The translations under genes and the position numbers were made by a program. From the NCBI GenBank assembly GCA_013399875.1, contig VXAZ01007904.1, positions 24,620 through 88,619 on the forward strand: a stretch of 64,000 nt of DNA, read 5' to 3'. The notes beneath the pieces are model-generated. The model saw nothing but the letters and a program-made list of their open reading frames with translations. It searched no databases and had not been told where the DNA came from. Source of the DNA: Gymnorhina tibicen (Eukaryota > Chordata > Aves > Passeriformes > Artamidae). This document shows positions 1 to 13,481 of this stretch, in pieces; the first letter of the stretch is position 1; each line of letters starts with the position of its first letter.

Positions 1-3000
1 AAACCCATTGCAGAATCTTTCCAAGTACAAGAAGTAGTAATTGCTGTTAGAAATGTCAATTACCACCTTCAAACAAGCTTTCCAAGTCAAATATTAAAAG
101 TTTCTTACTCAGATTTTATTAGCATGCATTAATAAATTAATTTTGAAGATGGAAAAACCCAGCCATTTTGTTGCAGTGGACATGCCTAATTTCAGTGGTG
201 ACAGGTGGATTGTTCTGACCAGTTATGGCTATTTTCAAAGTCAAAATGCTCCAAAATTATCAACTTATTTTGTATGCTTGTTATAAACCACAATCCAAAG
301 TGAATATCCAACTGATAAACCAAGTATGGCACCCTCTGCAGTTCTAAGTTCTTGCTTGCAGACAGATAAACAAGCTTTTTGAGAGAATAAACAGCACACG
401 GTAAGGACTCAAAGAGTTAGAACATCTTTTTCTTTACTCTAGGCCTTTTCCCAGCAAGCTACAATTAGTTGCAAAATCACCTTCAAGCTATTGATGTACC
501 CAGCCAGGCAATACAGACTGACGCTGACTCCATAATTAGAGGTGTAGAGTCTCTAAAGCAAGCTCAATTTTAATACCAATAGGCGAACAAAAAGGAGAGC
601 ACAAGACTTAGTTATTTTGATCTGCTGTATTGAAGAGTGATGCCAGTTTCCCCCAAGATAATTTTTGCTATGCTTCAAGTTTCAACAACCCCTGTAACCT
701 TTACAAATGCTGCATTTTTAAGCAGAGTAACAACCACCATTCCAGCCTTGCAGACATCACAAACTTGGGGTAAAAAAACCCAGGACTACATTAGTGTAAC
801 AGGCAAAACATGAACGTTGTCCAGACCTAAAGGCAGCCAGGAGCCACAGGAACATGGAAAGCACAATCCTGATCTGAGCTGGAAAGCACTGCTGAGATGC
901 CACCTTAGGCTTGATATCACACTAATTAACTGCATATAAAATGACATCTGCTTGGCTTGGAACACATGCAGAAGACAATTTCTGGTCAGGCTTCAAACAC
1001 CAGGAAGACACAGTAGTTCTACTACTCCCTATGTCCAACTACTTAAGAACATTGCATATTCATGGGACCTTTGGTAAAGCGTATCAATTTTTTCCACATG
1101 CCCCACTCAGATAAACAAAGGGCCATCTCCCTCAAGCTGGAGCAGAAAAAAAGCAAGAATTTTAGAGGGGGGAAATTGTGCAACAGAATTTTGCAAAAAT
1201 TAAGAACATGCTAAGTTTTATTCAGAAAACATTTCCTTTAAAGTCACCATAAATTAAAATGTAAGTGCTAAACAACTTTTGAAACCTGTAACCAAAGCTC
1301 TCAAGTGTTACTGAGCTTTTGACAGAGCTGTTCTAACATTCCATAAATTTTTGCCCAAGATTTAATCTTGTCCTCACTCATATGGGAAGAAACCCATGAA
1401 GATCAGAAGCTGTTACAAGAGTCACAGAAAGGCCATTATAAAATAGACTCACTGACGTCATTTTCATGAGGAAGACAATTTGTGTTCAAGGTTGCTTCCT
1501 GAACTCACTTAATCCAAACTGTCTGACCTGAAAATGTGCTGGCTTTGTTATCACCCACTGCATCAACTGTCCTGTTGGACCACCAAGATCCCCAGGAGCT
1601 TTTGAATGTTTTTTTTATATGCACGTAAATAGGAAAGCAAATAAGCTACAATTGAAAAAAAAGCAACCAATAGAGATTCTTTGAATTTCAAAAAAAGATG
1701 GCAATTTGTTGTAAAAATACATAGCAAGCACCCAGTGCCAACAAAAATAATGCTTAGGAAAGCTTACGAAATCTTAAATACAGTATCACTCTGGCTTCCT
1801 AATTTAGAACTAAAGACAGAGTTCAGAGAGTCTTTTTGACATATCCAACATAATTGCACTCAATTATAGCACTGCCATTTTACAGCAGCCACGGATCCAG
1901 AAATGGAAAGAATTGCCAATGTGGGATGTTCAAGCATCTCTTAATATTTAACCAGATCCATAGCCTATATTCTCCCAGTTCATGCCATTTATTATATAAT
2001 GCACTTTTGCTTAAAAAGTATTACCAGGATAGCTCTATAAAGCAGTATTTCTGAAAAGAAAGGAGAGAAGATGAAGACAAAAACAATGTCTCTTCCAGGT
2101 GTTCCCAAACAGGGACCAACTCTTCTGACAAGACACTTCAGTTGGCTGCCTTTAGCACAAAAACATGCAGGGAAAGAGATCCTGAAGCTCTCAGGAGGTA
2201 TGCAGCAAATGTTATAGAGTCAAAATGTAACAATAAAACCTGAGGGTGAGGTATTCTGCAGCTTGCATAACATAAGGAAAGATAAATCCCTCAAGCTACC
2301 CTAACTGATGGGAATAGGGTAAAAAAGAAACACCGTGCCCAGAAAAGACAAATAACAGTTACTCTAGACTTTCAGTCACTATTGAGTACTTTCAAAGTGC
2401 CTTAGAACATATGGTTTGGCTCTTCAAATTCACTTTGTTGCACAATCTTGATTGCTGTAAGGTAAATACCTCATATTTGTGAATATATATTCATTTCTCA
2501 TATTCATAGTTGCCTTATGTCTAAATGAGCCAAACCCTCCTCATTTGAAATGACTTGCCCTACTGAATGGTATAGAATTACAAACTAAGAAATTCAAGTA
2601 AAATTCATTAGATTTGGCTGCATGCAAGAGCCCCAACAGTTTTTGTTGTTTCTAGTTATTAGAAATTTACTTAGCTTACTAGTCTGTTAAAAATACATTG
2701 TAGAGTTGGTTAAACACCTTTACAGATTAGCTCAACTCCAAATAATGTCTTTTGATACTTTTTTGTATTAGATAACATGATTAAAGTTTTCTAGTAATTT
2801 GCACGAGCAGGTCACCTGGACATACTTTGCTTACACCCATGACCACAGAAATACCTGCCTCATCCTGCTGTCCAGATACTACTCAAACTCACTGTTTCTG
2901 TGACCCAGGGAAGGTCACGTCTGCATTCAGGAAGAGGCCAAGTTTCAGCAAAATCCAGTTCTGCCTACAGTTTTCAAGAGTGCTGCCGTACCCCCTTCTC

Positions 3001-3462
3001 CCACCAAAAGACAGACATTGACATATTGCATTTGGTTTCTTACAAACCATAAATATTCATTCTCTAGGTCTAAGATGGCACTTCAGTTTCTCTCAAAACT
3101 TTTTTTTAACTTATCAACATCATTCAAAAGCATCTGATGACTTTAGAAGAAATCAATCATTTGTCTTAGAATACTATCTAGTAACTACTAACTGTTCTTA
3201 ACTAAGAGTTAGATCTGATTTTTCCCCGTGATCCCCAACAGTTACACGTTTAGTACTGCTCCAAGACCCACAGACCACTAGAAATTTTCCTCAATGAGGA
3301 GATTCTAACCTTTTCCAAAACTACCCCAAATATTTACATGACCTCCCATCAGTGATAGGGCAATTCTCCTTCAACCTGGAAAGCACTGAAAACCAGGCAG
3401 GTAAAAAGCAGGCTCCCTTCAGAGCATGAAAAGCCATAAGCCAAGCCTACTTGCTTCTTCCT
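1..3462. other. A+T-rich non-coding DNA, nothing recognised
   Basis: No open frame here is longer than about 66 codons and none resembles a known protein. I see no RNA gene, transposon end, CpG cluster or long inverted repeat. A 14-bp AT palindrome lies near 2479-2492 but is unremarkable in DNA of this composition. Reads as intergenic or intronic vertebrate sequence. Confidence 0.6.
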
Positions 3463-3528
3463 TTCAGTGGCATTCCAGACATACCACAGCATAGCCCTTC
3501 TTGCGTGACAAGGTACAGAAACCCATTG
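3463..3528 (+). repeat. Copy 1 of a short diverged repeat
   Basis: This stretch matches 5221-5295 in the same orientation. Both copies begin with the same 17 bases (TTCAGTGGCATTCCAGA) and end with the same 23 bases, which start TGACAAGGTACAG and finish ACCCATTG. The middle differs by substitutions and about 9 bp of length. Flanking sequence is only weakly similar, so this is a small dispersed repeat or the remnant of an old 1.76-kb tandem duplication. No family is recognised. Confidence 0.75.
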
Positions 3529-4167
3529 AAAAGTTAGATGGAATTCAAGTAACTCAAAATAAAAACCAAGAGTTTATTTTAGATCAAAAATTTTACTCTT
3601 GATTTTCTTCCCTAACCTCTCCTAAACTTGCACTTCGGTGGGGGTTTCCAAACTTCTCTGCCATTTCTAAAGCACATTTAAACATAGTTCCTACAAACAT
3701 CATTTTGTGACAGACTTACGAGACCGTCAGAGAAAACCTCTAAGATGGACCAATCTGTGTGCAACTGTTTCCTCTTAAATCAGAAGCCAAGACAGAGCCA
3801 GTGTCCTCACAGCAACCCTCTTGCTCTCCTTAAGCAGAGATACTCATTCCTAGCTCTTCCCTTCCCTCTAACTCCAAATTTTTTCTTCATTAGTGAATGG
3901 GACATTATTTTTATGCAAATCAAAGGCCCAAAGGAGTTTTTTTAATCGCCAATACTTCCATCTGTACAACAGGTATAAAGAGAGCAACACATCCCCCTAA
4001 ACGTAACAGAGAGGTATCCTGCTGTGCTGCTGATCAATGATACTCTCTCCAGTTTTGCCTCTCAAATAACACAGGGCAGAGTATTCCCAACAAGTTTAAC
4101 TTTATCACAAGTAAAGTTGTCCTATTCCTTCCAATAATGAACTCTGGATCCCTGGTGGGTAACTTAC
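3529..4167. other. Non-coding spacer, nothing recognised
   Basis: A 66-codon plus-strand frame at 3745-3945 has no recognisable similarity and is best read as chance. If the minus-strand exon candidate to the right is real, this stretch is its downstream intron. Confidence 0.5.
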
Positions 4168-4472
4168 ATTTAACCGGCAGCATTCTGGGCTGCTTATATT
4201 AACTGCAACAGTCTGAACAGCTTGAACCTCAATAAAATGTGCAGTAAATGACTGAGCTAATTTAACCTCATTAATCCTCAAACCAATAGAATAATTTGAT
4301 GTCCACACAGCAGCTTGTGCACCGCCTCCAACATAAACATGGCCCTGTAGGAAATCAACACCAAAAATGTGCTGCAGCCCTGCTGCCAGGGCTATCACGG
4401 TTGGGAAAATCACTGCATAATTTCTGAGCCCCATCGCCAGCTGTACTGCATGAGTCACACATTTTGTTTGGT
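4168..4472 (-). CDS. Weak candidate internal exon of an unidentified minus-strand gene
   Basis: On the minus strand an open frame of about 100 codons runs between two splice-like signals. The 3' side reads AAT|GTAAGT, a strong donor consensus, with the exon ending at 4168. The 5' side reads TTAACAAG|AC after a modest pyrimidine stretch, putting the exon start near 4472. The frame continues past the donor and stops at 4105. The translation looks protein-like: a hydrophobic stretch (NYAVIFPTVIALAAGLQ), a glycine run (YVGGGAQAAVW), two N-glycosylation sequons (NYS, NIS) and a cysteine pair (ECC). I cannot assign a family. A frame this long can arise by chance in 64 kb, and no partner exon was found, so the call stays low. 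Confidence 0.22.
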
Positions 4473-5220
4473 CTTGTTAACAGTAAAATGGTTGTTTCCA
4501 AACTGGATCTATCCTGACATTTCCACAGTGCAGCAGTTTCACAGAGGATGCTCTATTTTACCTCTAAACTATTTACCTCTAGTTTCAACACTGACACAAA
4601 AAGCATTACTAGGAAAGGCACATACAGAAAACTAAGCAGCACTGGCACTTTTAGCCAGGTAATTAGTTGGATTTAGCTCCCTAATAATCATTAATTACAG
4701 CAGCATTTTAAAAATTAAGTTTTTGAAGTAGTTTGAACACTACTTAGTTACAAAGGATATAAAGGTCCCCCAAAATATTTAGGAACATCTACCTTCAGAG
4801 ACACATCTTAATATTCTTTTTATATACTATTTGTTATTGAAATTACTGCTGAAAGACAGGTGCTTAATTTTTTTAAATACAACACATTTAAAACAATAAC
4901 ATGAGATTTTAATAGAAAAAGCACATAACCCACAAAATACTGTGCTGTGTTGACTAGGGTGGCAAAATGAGGACAGTTTCTAAACAAAAAAATAAATCAA
5001 AAAGAGATTATTTCTAGGCATGTAAACGCTGATTTTGGTACCACACACAAGAACTTAAACTTTCAAAGGAACTTGGTCTTGCTAGAGTTTTAAGTACTGT
5101 GGCTTTTTATCAGACTTGGCCTCACTCGTTCTTTACGCCACTTGTAAAATGGCATGGGGCATTTCAGGAAAGAAATAACTCCCTTCAACTCATAAACGCT
5201 GTGACTTAAGCCTGCTAAGT
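4473..5220. other. Non-coding spacer, nothing recognised
   Basis: A+T-rich sequence between the weak exon candidate and the second copy of the short repeat. No open frame above 90 codons, no RNA gene and no repeat end is visible. Confidence 0.5.
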
Positions 5221-5295
5221 TTCAGTGGCATTCCAGATGTACCAGGGTACCCACAGCTTTACCTTGTTTATGTGACAAGGTACAGAAACCCATTG
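5221..5295 (+). repeat. Copy 2 of a short diverged repeat
   Basis: Direct-orientation partner of 3463-3528, sharing exact blocks of 17 and 23 bases at its two ends. It is about 9 bp longer in the middle than copy 1. The preceding 30 bases (ACTTAAGCCTGCTAAG) may also be distantly related to those before copy 1 (AGCCAAGCCTACTTGC), so the true repeat may be a little longer. Confidence 0.75.
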
Positions 5296-8200
5296 GCAGT
5301 TAGAGGAGCCAAGTAATCAGTGCTCGGTATTCGTGCCAATCAAATTGTCCCTGATAAATAGATATGACATAGCACGAGAATTCACTTTTACTTCAGCATA
5401 TTAAAAGTAATTGCTTCTAAGGATTAATATATATTTCTTCCACAGCTGCATTGCAACACAGACATAAGTGTCAAACAACAAAACAGCATAATAAAGATAC
5501 AACCCCCCAGTATAGCATATCCACTGTTCTTTCTTCACCAGCCATATAATATTTATGGAAACAGGAAAGCTTTATCTTTCCTTCTAACACAGCAGGTTAA
5601 GTGTCTTGAAGTCAGATGTCACTATTATCTGCAAGCAATAATATCGCTTCGAACCAGAAAACAAACTCATGACAAAAAAAGGGAATAACAAAATTGAGGT
5701 CTAAATGGAAGTTGAAAAAAAAAAACCGTTTTGCTCCAACAGGTTAATCTCTAGCTAATTCCTCTTGTGACGAGTAGCTTTAAGTAATCATTTCACTTAT
5801 AAATTCTCCTGTAACAAGTTTTCTGTGGAAATGAAACAATTTCTTGTACAAACATAACTATCTTTGACTGTGACCAGACAAAACAGCATTACATTTTGAA
5901 TTACTATAGCAAAAAGTCAACTTTAAAAAAAAAGATTTAATATGAAGACAATTTGGACAGTAACTTAATTCAGGAGCGATAGAATCAGCTATAAATACTG
6001 AGCGGGAAATTCCTGAAGAGACAAGTTTTCCCTTGGAGGGGAATGAAATACAGCAATTTACATTTCCCAACAACAGTGCAGTCTTTCTTTCCAAGCTCAT
6101 CCAAAAAACTCAAGAGTATAAATCAATGGCACAGATTTGGCTCTCATATACACCCGCCTGCCCAGGAGATTTTGTCATACTCATCATGCTGCATTCACTG
6201 GCTTTCCCAAATATTAATTTCCTTCACTTCTATCTTGTATATCTACTTGTGACTTGGGGGATTTAGCTTTGGGTTTTAATGCTTGTTTTGTTTTTAAACA
6301 TGACTATACCTTAATTGTATTCAGGCAAGATTAGGTTTGATGCCATTTTTACATTAGAACGCAGATTTTCAATACTTTGTACCTGCTTCTCCATTAACTG
6401 TCCATATAACAGAAGGACAATAAAACCCATAAACCTTTTACTTTAGTAACCTTTTGGAGGAGTAATAAAAAACTTCTTGCAAAACAAAACAGCAGCAAAA
6501 TAAAAACAAAAACTGTGTCTTCACTGGAGTAATCATCACAGCAGGTCAGTTGCAACAGCTAGATATTTGTTTATTCCATCTAGCCATTCAAAAGGATTAA
6601 AACATGTAGACAGTAACACAGGCCACTATCACTTATTCTTTAAGCTATAAACCTAAGCACACTTCCGTGCAAATATTAACTACAACATGGGGCAAATCAG
6701 ATCAGTCACTAATCAAGCAAAGTGAGCAGGAAAATAAAATTATGTTGTACACTCCTGATTGAGTCTCAACATCAAACAGCACTAAGCGCAGATAAACCAA
6801 GGGGGAATTATTGTGCCTTTTCATCACTGAAATCATGCTGCCCCAGAAAACTCAGACTTCTGTGTCTGGGCTAGTTACGGACTGTTATACGTAACAAGGA
6901 GACTGCAGCACAGTGGTTGGAAGCACAGCAACACCTCTAGGGAAGGAGAAAGATGGTTTAAAGTGGGAACAAGTCAATGAGAAAATTCTGTCCTACAGCT
7001 GAAGGAGAATGAAACAGCCAACCTAACAGGACACCTGCAAAACGAACAAGGGGCCACACCAGACTGTGTGTGCACACTTGCATGCACAGCCACACCAACA
7101 CTGCCTACTGGAAAACACTTTCCCCTATAATAAAATAAGTGTCAAAGGTCAAAGGCTTTAAGAGAAAATACAAATTCAGTGATAAGGCAACTTTTCTAAA
7201 TCCATTTCACAAATATGCATTATTTCAAGCCTAACTTTTGTTACAAGTGGTAGGATAGCATAGCAGACTTGGAGATACAGATTTATGCAGTGCAATTTGC
7301 AGTTACTTGAAAGGGGCTCATTTATACCTGTGTATTTTTACCAAACCTAAGAACTGCAGGTATCATTAAGCTACACTAAATCTGCTCCCCCTTCAGTTAA
7401 ATGACAGTCATGTCCTGCAACTCATGCAGTCTGTGCTACCTCTACGTCCACTAATGATCATTTCCAAATGGTGTCGCAAGTTCAGGATGATACAGTGCTC
7501 AGGTATTACTGATATATTAATGACAAAAGCCAACTGCCTTTTTTTTTTTTGAAGATGAGACACTAATTTACTAGCATACAATTGTGACTGAGCTGCTTCA
7601 TACTCCAGCTGAAACACTGTTTGGATTCACTGAGGAGACACTGCATGTGCAAGCTTTACACACTACATTGGACTAACTTAACCATAGGTAAGCACTTCTC
7701 TCAAGTTCATGACTGAAGTTCCCTATTAATCATTTATTTGTCTTTAAAAGATATAGACCTGAATTCTATTCTCCCTCCCAACTCCCATAAAGAGGAGTGG
7801 ACTCAACCTAGTTATAAAATGTTAATAATTTTGTCAGCCAGCAAGTATCCAACTAACTTCCTCATTAAAGCTGCTCTCCATTTCCAGTAATCACATGTAC
7901 GCTTTCAAGTATCTCAGTCACAACCAGAAACGATAATGTTTTACATATCATAGAAAAGCAAGACGGAAAATTAGCTTCTATACACTGTCTATATTTATGC
8001 ATCTGAACATGCATGACATTGGGCATAACAATGGCAGTTTTGTAGTTGGATGTCATTTCTGCCTGCTCAGTGTACTCCATACAGCTTCCTTACAAACATG
8101 TTAATGTAGGATAGCACTCAAGTTTAAAATCAATTGTGCCATGGCTTTAAGGAACGAGTTATTTTTGTAACCCAAACCCACTAGATCTATGTTTATAAGA

Positions 8201-9360
8201 TCCAAAGCATTTCACAGAAAACTAGACAAGCGTATCTGCACATCAGAAGCTCCACAGCACAGAAACTGCGAGGAACAAAGGGCAGTGGCTTCTCATTGAC
8301 CCTTCCGATGAGGCAACTGATGCACAGGAACTGCTCTATGTAGAGTGTGTTGATTTACCCAGTCAGTATTTGAAATGCCCATATTGCCTGTTATCTACAT
8401 CCATTTTAAGAAAGGGAAGTACTGGTAGCAAAGTCCCTCATGGATTTCATGCAGAATTGCAAATCCCTCTATTTGGGTGTAGAAAGCTCTGTCTTTGCTA
8501 AGAATTGCTTAGAATTTTCCACATTTAATTTTTTCACTGTTCCTCCTACATTCAGTATACTGTCAGAGAAAGAGCAGAATGCAATTTCCTCTTGAAGTGC
8601 AATTGCTATCTTAGACAATTATTTCAAATGCTGTTCCTGTGGAGTATCCTAGTAATTGTCCTCTCTCAAAGACTGGCTTTAATCCTCTCTGAAAACGGCT
8701 TTTCCTTTATGCTTTTAGAATGACTGATTTTTTAGTAATTAGCACTTTGCCTCTAGCTAGTTCTGTTGGTGGACATCAGCAGTTTCAGGCTGTTCCTACA
8801 ATTCACTTGCTTTGCTCTTTTCATTATCTGAGACTGACATTTAGGTTTAGTTTGCAGGAGGGTTAAATCCATCCCTCACCACGTAATCCAAATCAGTGAT
8901 TTCGGTAACACCTGAAACAGCCAAGGAACTTGGGAAAGGACATGAAGGCAGCTCCAACACTTTAAGGGGCAGGAGAGAATGCTTTAAGCAGTTTTTCAAG
9001 CATTCCCCCTTTCTGACCAGTGACATTTCATGTTGCTTGCTCTATGCTGGGTATTTCTCCTGGGCATTTCTACAGGAATAGTCACGGCTCGAGTGAGAAT
9101 AAATGCACAATTGAGTGTCAGTAATATACTGATTTGTAAACATCTAAAGCATGTATTGATCCACTGTCTGGCTTGAGAAAAGCAGCCCATGGATCAGAAA
9201 TAGCAATTAATTACCAAGACTTTTTTTGTAGTCAATCATGTGCATACAAGCAAAACCTGAGAGATTTGATTAAATTCATTTTACTGTAGCCATTCAAAGG
9301 TGAACTAAAAGCCTCTTGGTTCATTTGAAAACATAGGAATAAGTGGGCTCTCTTTCAGAG
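5296..9360. other. Non-coding DNA with a 12-bp poly-T tract
   Basis: A T12 run lies at 7539-7550. Open frames on both strands are 60-80 codons with no recognisable product. Nothing else stands out. Confidence 0.55.
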
Positions 9361-9395
9361 TATCATAGAATCACAATAAAAGTTGCTGGAGGCAG
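9361..9395 (-). mobile_element. Possible CR1 LINE 3'-end fragment
   Basis: Contains ATCATAGAATCAC, the motif with which antisense copies of avian CR1 elements typically begin, because CR1 3' ends carry short ATTCTATG-type repeats. The following 20 bases only loosely resemble CR1. The fragment is too short for a firm call. Confidence 0.3.
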
Positions 9396-12300
9396 TAAGG
9401 AAACGGTAACTCAAAACACCAAAGATAAAACTTCAAAAATCTCAAGTCCAAGACACTGGCAGAAATGGTTTATCTAGCTCTGCTACTGAAGGCTCATTTG
9501 CAAAAATTATGACCACAAAATGCATCACAAATTGGTTTTCTACCTCATTACTGCTGATTGCTAGGTAATGTAATATTAATGGTACCTTTTCAACATCTAC
9601 TTTTCCTCAAGGTGCATAAATCACTGTAAAATTGCTTTATCTTACTTTCCAGAAATATGGAAGGTTAGTCTTCAGATGTTCTAATAGCAATCTTTCCATT
9701 ATGTGGCTACACACTTCATTTTAATATAAGCAACACACTCATCAGAATATTTCTACCTCCTGATATGAAATCAGATCAACTCTCCAAAGAGGAAAATGAT
9801 TCTCCAACTTCTACACCCGAAGTATATTGACAACTTATTTACAAGTGTGACCAGTTTGTATTATATCCCTTTTCCAAAGAGCTTCTAGAACATCCCAGTG
9901 AATCCAAAGGGAAGCAAAACAACTTTTCGGAAACAGCTGAGTCAACATTCATAGAAGCTATTTCTTTATGAAGAAATCCAAATATTTTTTTAGAAACCAG
10001 CAACAGTATCAATGTTACCAACACAGAGCGCATGGTTTGGTGTAACGTGCATGAATTCACAGCATAAACTACTGCTAACACCTTGGGCATCTGGCTTTAG
10101 TGACTCTTGCTTCAAACAAGAGCTGAAATATTTCTCTCCACTAAACATTACTGTCTACAAAGAGATAAAAGTTAAACAGACCATTTTTTCTTGAAGCTCT
10201 CAAGAAATCTTACTTCAAAAAGATAAGTAATTGAAGTTATTTTATCAGCAGCAGCTCCATCACAAGTACCCATTTTCCTGAGCAGGGGATATTTATCAAG
10301 AACACAAACTGCACAGCCAGAGCAGGGAGCAGTTCAGTCACACCATCAATAGTTTCAGGACGAGAGACCCAGGGCTTTGGTACCAAACCCCATCAGCACA
10401 GTGAGTATCTGTATGAGACACACTGTCAGTGCCAACTGATACTCCAAAACGTGAACTTAACAGGGCTGCTTTTCACTGTTCTTTCCTTACCACAGATATA
10501 CCTGGAAGTGAAGGCAGGTTTTACACATCATAAGTAACCCCTTGCTTACCCAAAGAAATATCTCCTTGTAATGAAGCAAGATGTGCAAAACTGCTTTCAA
10601 TATAGTACTACAAGGGAGAAGAAACATCAGTACAGACCCCTACAAGCTCTCTCTGAGCTCCTAAGAGGTGGTGTGGCAAACAGAAGCTTTTTTTGCAAGC
10701 TTGTACTGGAATGAGGCAGAGACAATTCCTAACCAAAAACCATGAAGGATCTTTTCAGACAAAAAGGCAAACTTGGTCAATACCAGATAGAGAAGTTCAG
10801 ACAGACCTTTTGAACAAGAAGTAGAAATTTTATAGTAAATACCACCACTACATGTACTTTCAGTTTAGGATAGTCACTGAGAATTTAACAGAAAAATATA
10901 TTTGAAATAAGTTTCAAAGATGATAAACCATAAGCCTTAGCTCTAGACAAACCCCCCACAGTACCAAGAAATGGCTCAGTTCAAGTGATTTTGAGTGAAA
11001 AGCTCCTTTGAATGAGGCACATAAAAGGCTTGACCTCAATTTTCCATTTCACAAGGCAGATTATTTTTCAGAACATCAAATAACCAACCAAAATATGGGT
11101 CAGTTGTTTGACCAGACTATGTTTAGTGAATGAAATCTAACAGCTCAATTACAACTTAGCAAACTCAAACCATTTAATTCTAAAATCCTAAATCATGCTG
11201 GACAGCTACAAATTGCAAAACTGCACAAGGTCAGGAATTCTCTTCTGATCCTTGGTCACTTGGAAGACGGGAATTGCAGAAAACACCTACTAAAAAGTAC
11301 AAAATTTGAGCACTGTTTTATTTTGTAAGCATACCATTATCTCTCGTCTCACTGATGGCAATAAGTTTACTTTGGTCAACATGTTTTCCAAAGCACTCAT
11401 GAAGATGAAGAAAAAAAAACTTATTCCATGCTCTGAAGATATTATAATTCATTACTGCAACAAGACAGCCTTAGTGCCAATATAATCATTAACAAAGTGG
11501 CCAGCTTGCTTAGAGAGTGAATTTTAGAAGAGTGGAAGGACTCAAAACAGAAAAATTAAGTGCTGCCTAATCTGCCCCTAGAGCTGGAGAAAAGATGACA
11601 CTACTTGAGCCTGAGTGCTCTTACTTACTGAGTCAGTCACTCATGGGTTAAGCCAGTCCACACAAATTTGAGAAGATTTGAATTTGGGAGTCAGCAAGCA
11701 GGATTCAAGGGTGTGTAACTACACATGGTCTCAGAGAGCTCCAAGCTCACAGAACAGAACCGTTACCTTCTACACCCGCTAAATGCTACATACCCACAAC
11801 ACTGCAAGAGCAGGTGGGCAAGTCAGCAAAAGGCAGGAATTCACATTTTCCATTGGCAATAGATTTCTCTGAACCTGCATCGCTCTACATAAGCAAAAAA
11901 TTCCTTTTTTTTCTTATTGACTGTGCTTCAACTACAAGAAACCAGAACTACCTGTGATATGACTTTCTTTAAAAGACATTCAGAACTAAAGAAACCCAAT
12001 AAAACTCAACTTATGACAACTTTCTAAGTTTTACTTTACCCTATATTTGTCTGGTAATTAAACCTGTAATAGGATTTAAATCTATTTCCACTCTTTTAGA
12101 ACTATAAATGCTTACACCAGCCAGGTTATTGTCACATTTCTATTCATAGCATTCTGAATGATAGTGACCATTTACTTTTTACATTTATTATAAGATGTAA
12201 ATGGACAGAGGTAGTGGTGATGCATAATTTTGACTTTGTTAATTCAGCCAAGACTGTCTTATGGATTTAATTAAATTCCTACTAAAAAAGCCCTAAGCTT

Positions 12301-13454
12301 TCACATATTAGACATAAGGAAATGCCACGTTTTATTCATTTAATTACATAACCACCTCAACCCAAAAGTATCTTTACCCACAATCTGCTTGCTCATTCCA
12401 TTACAACTATTAAGTACAACTGAGTAACCTGTTCCCATAAAGCACAAAGCTTAATGAATCTTTGGTTGTTTTTTCTTCCAGACACACAAAAAAGTGCACA
12501 TTTTCTGCACATCTTATCGGCAGAATGTGGTTGGTCATGGAAAATAACGGGAGACCCATCCCTGACCAAATAAGATAGCAAAAACTGCACTCAGGCTGAA
12601 AGCAATACTCTTCCATTGTAAACAGGATTATTGGAAACAATACTGAGCGTCGCTGCTATGAAAGACAAACATGGAGTACAAGGAAAAGGTGTAGGTTACC
12701 ATAACTGAGCAACTCTTCTTCAACACTAGCTTCTACTTTGAGCTATTCTACAGCACAAAGAATAACAAACAAAAATATCCTAGTTGGTGACTGATACATA
12801 ACAGTGGTTACTATAATCCATTCAGCCAAGATTTCAAACACAGAAAAATAGCACATAACTGTCAAGTGTAACAACCTTGTAACCTAACAGAAAGGAACTC
12901 CTTCGCCCTCCCTATCCTGTCTTGCATCATTTCAGAGTTACAGAAATGAGAAAAAGCAGTAAGAAAAGCAAAATAAGTTGTCAGAGTAGCTGCCACAGCT
13001 TGCTTTCTCCTGCAAAAAGTCTGTGCGGTTCAAGGCCCTCCAGACTATTCCAGAGTTTTAGATGTCTGCCATTTGCTCGAGACTCACTGACTTTTCTCAG
13101 CTGTCTGTTCCATCAGCTATGACATAATGTATCCCAGGAAGATTTTCACCTCACAAGGATTTTCTTTCTATAAATCCGCTTAGAAGCTGAAATGCTTGTG
13201 GTTAGTGGTTACATTGATGATCAAGAAGAAAGCTAGACAAGAGTAAGACACGCTGGCCAGTTTTAAGATTGTATTCTGTTTCCACGTAAAAATTAGGGGG
13301 TCTGGGGAAAAAGTCAACAAAAATAAAATAAAAGTATCCAAGCAAGGACAGCCCAAACAAGAGATTATACTCAAACCGCAGCTTTTAGGCCAGGTAACCC
13401 TAGGTCATTCTCCTCTCTGAGATTATGTAAGACATGGCAAATTCTAGTAATTAC
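9396..13454. other. Non-coding DNA, nothing recognised
   Basis: Only short, unrecognisable frames occur, and none has convincing splice or polyadenylation context. No repeat family, hairpin above 8 bp or CpG cluster was seen. Confidence 0.55.
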
Positions 13455-13481
13455 GGGGAAGGGGAGGAAGCAGGGATAGGG
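13455..13481 (+). other. G-rich tract, possible G-quadruplex
   Basis: Two GGGG runs are followed by two GGG runs, separated by AA, an 8-base purine-rich loop and ATA. One loop is slightly longer than the usual 7-base limit, so folding would be moderate at best. It is unusual in this A+T-rich setting, but nothing links it to a gene. Confidence 0.35.
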
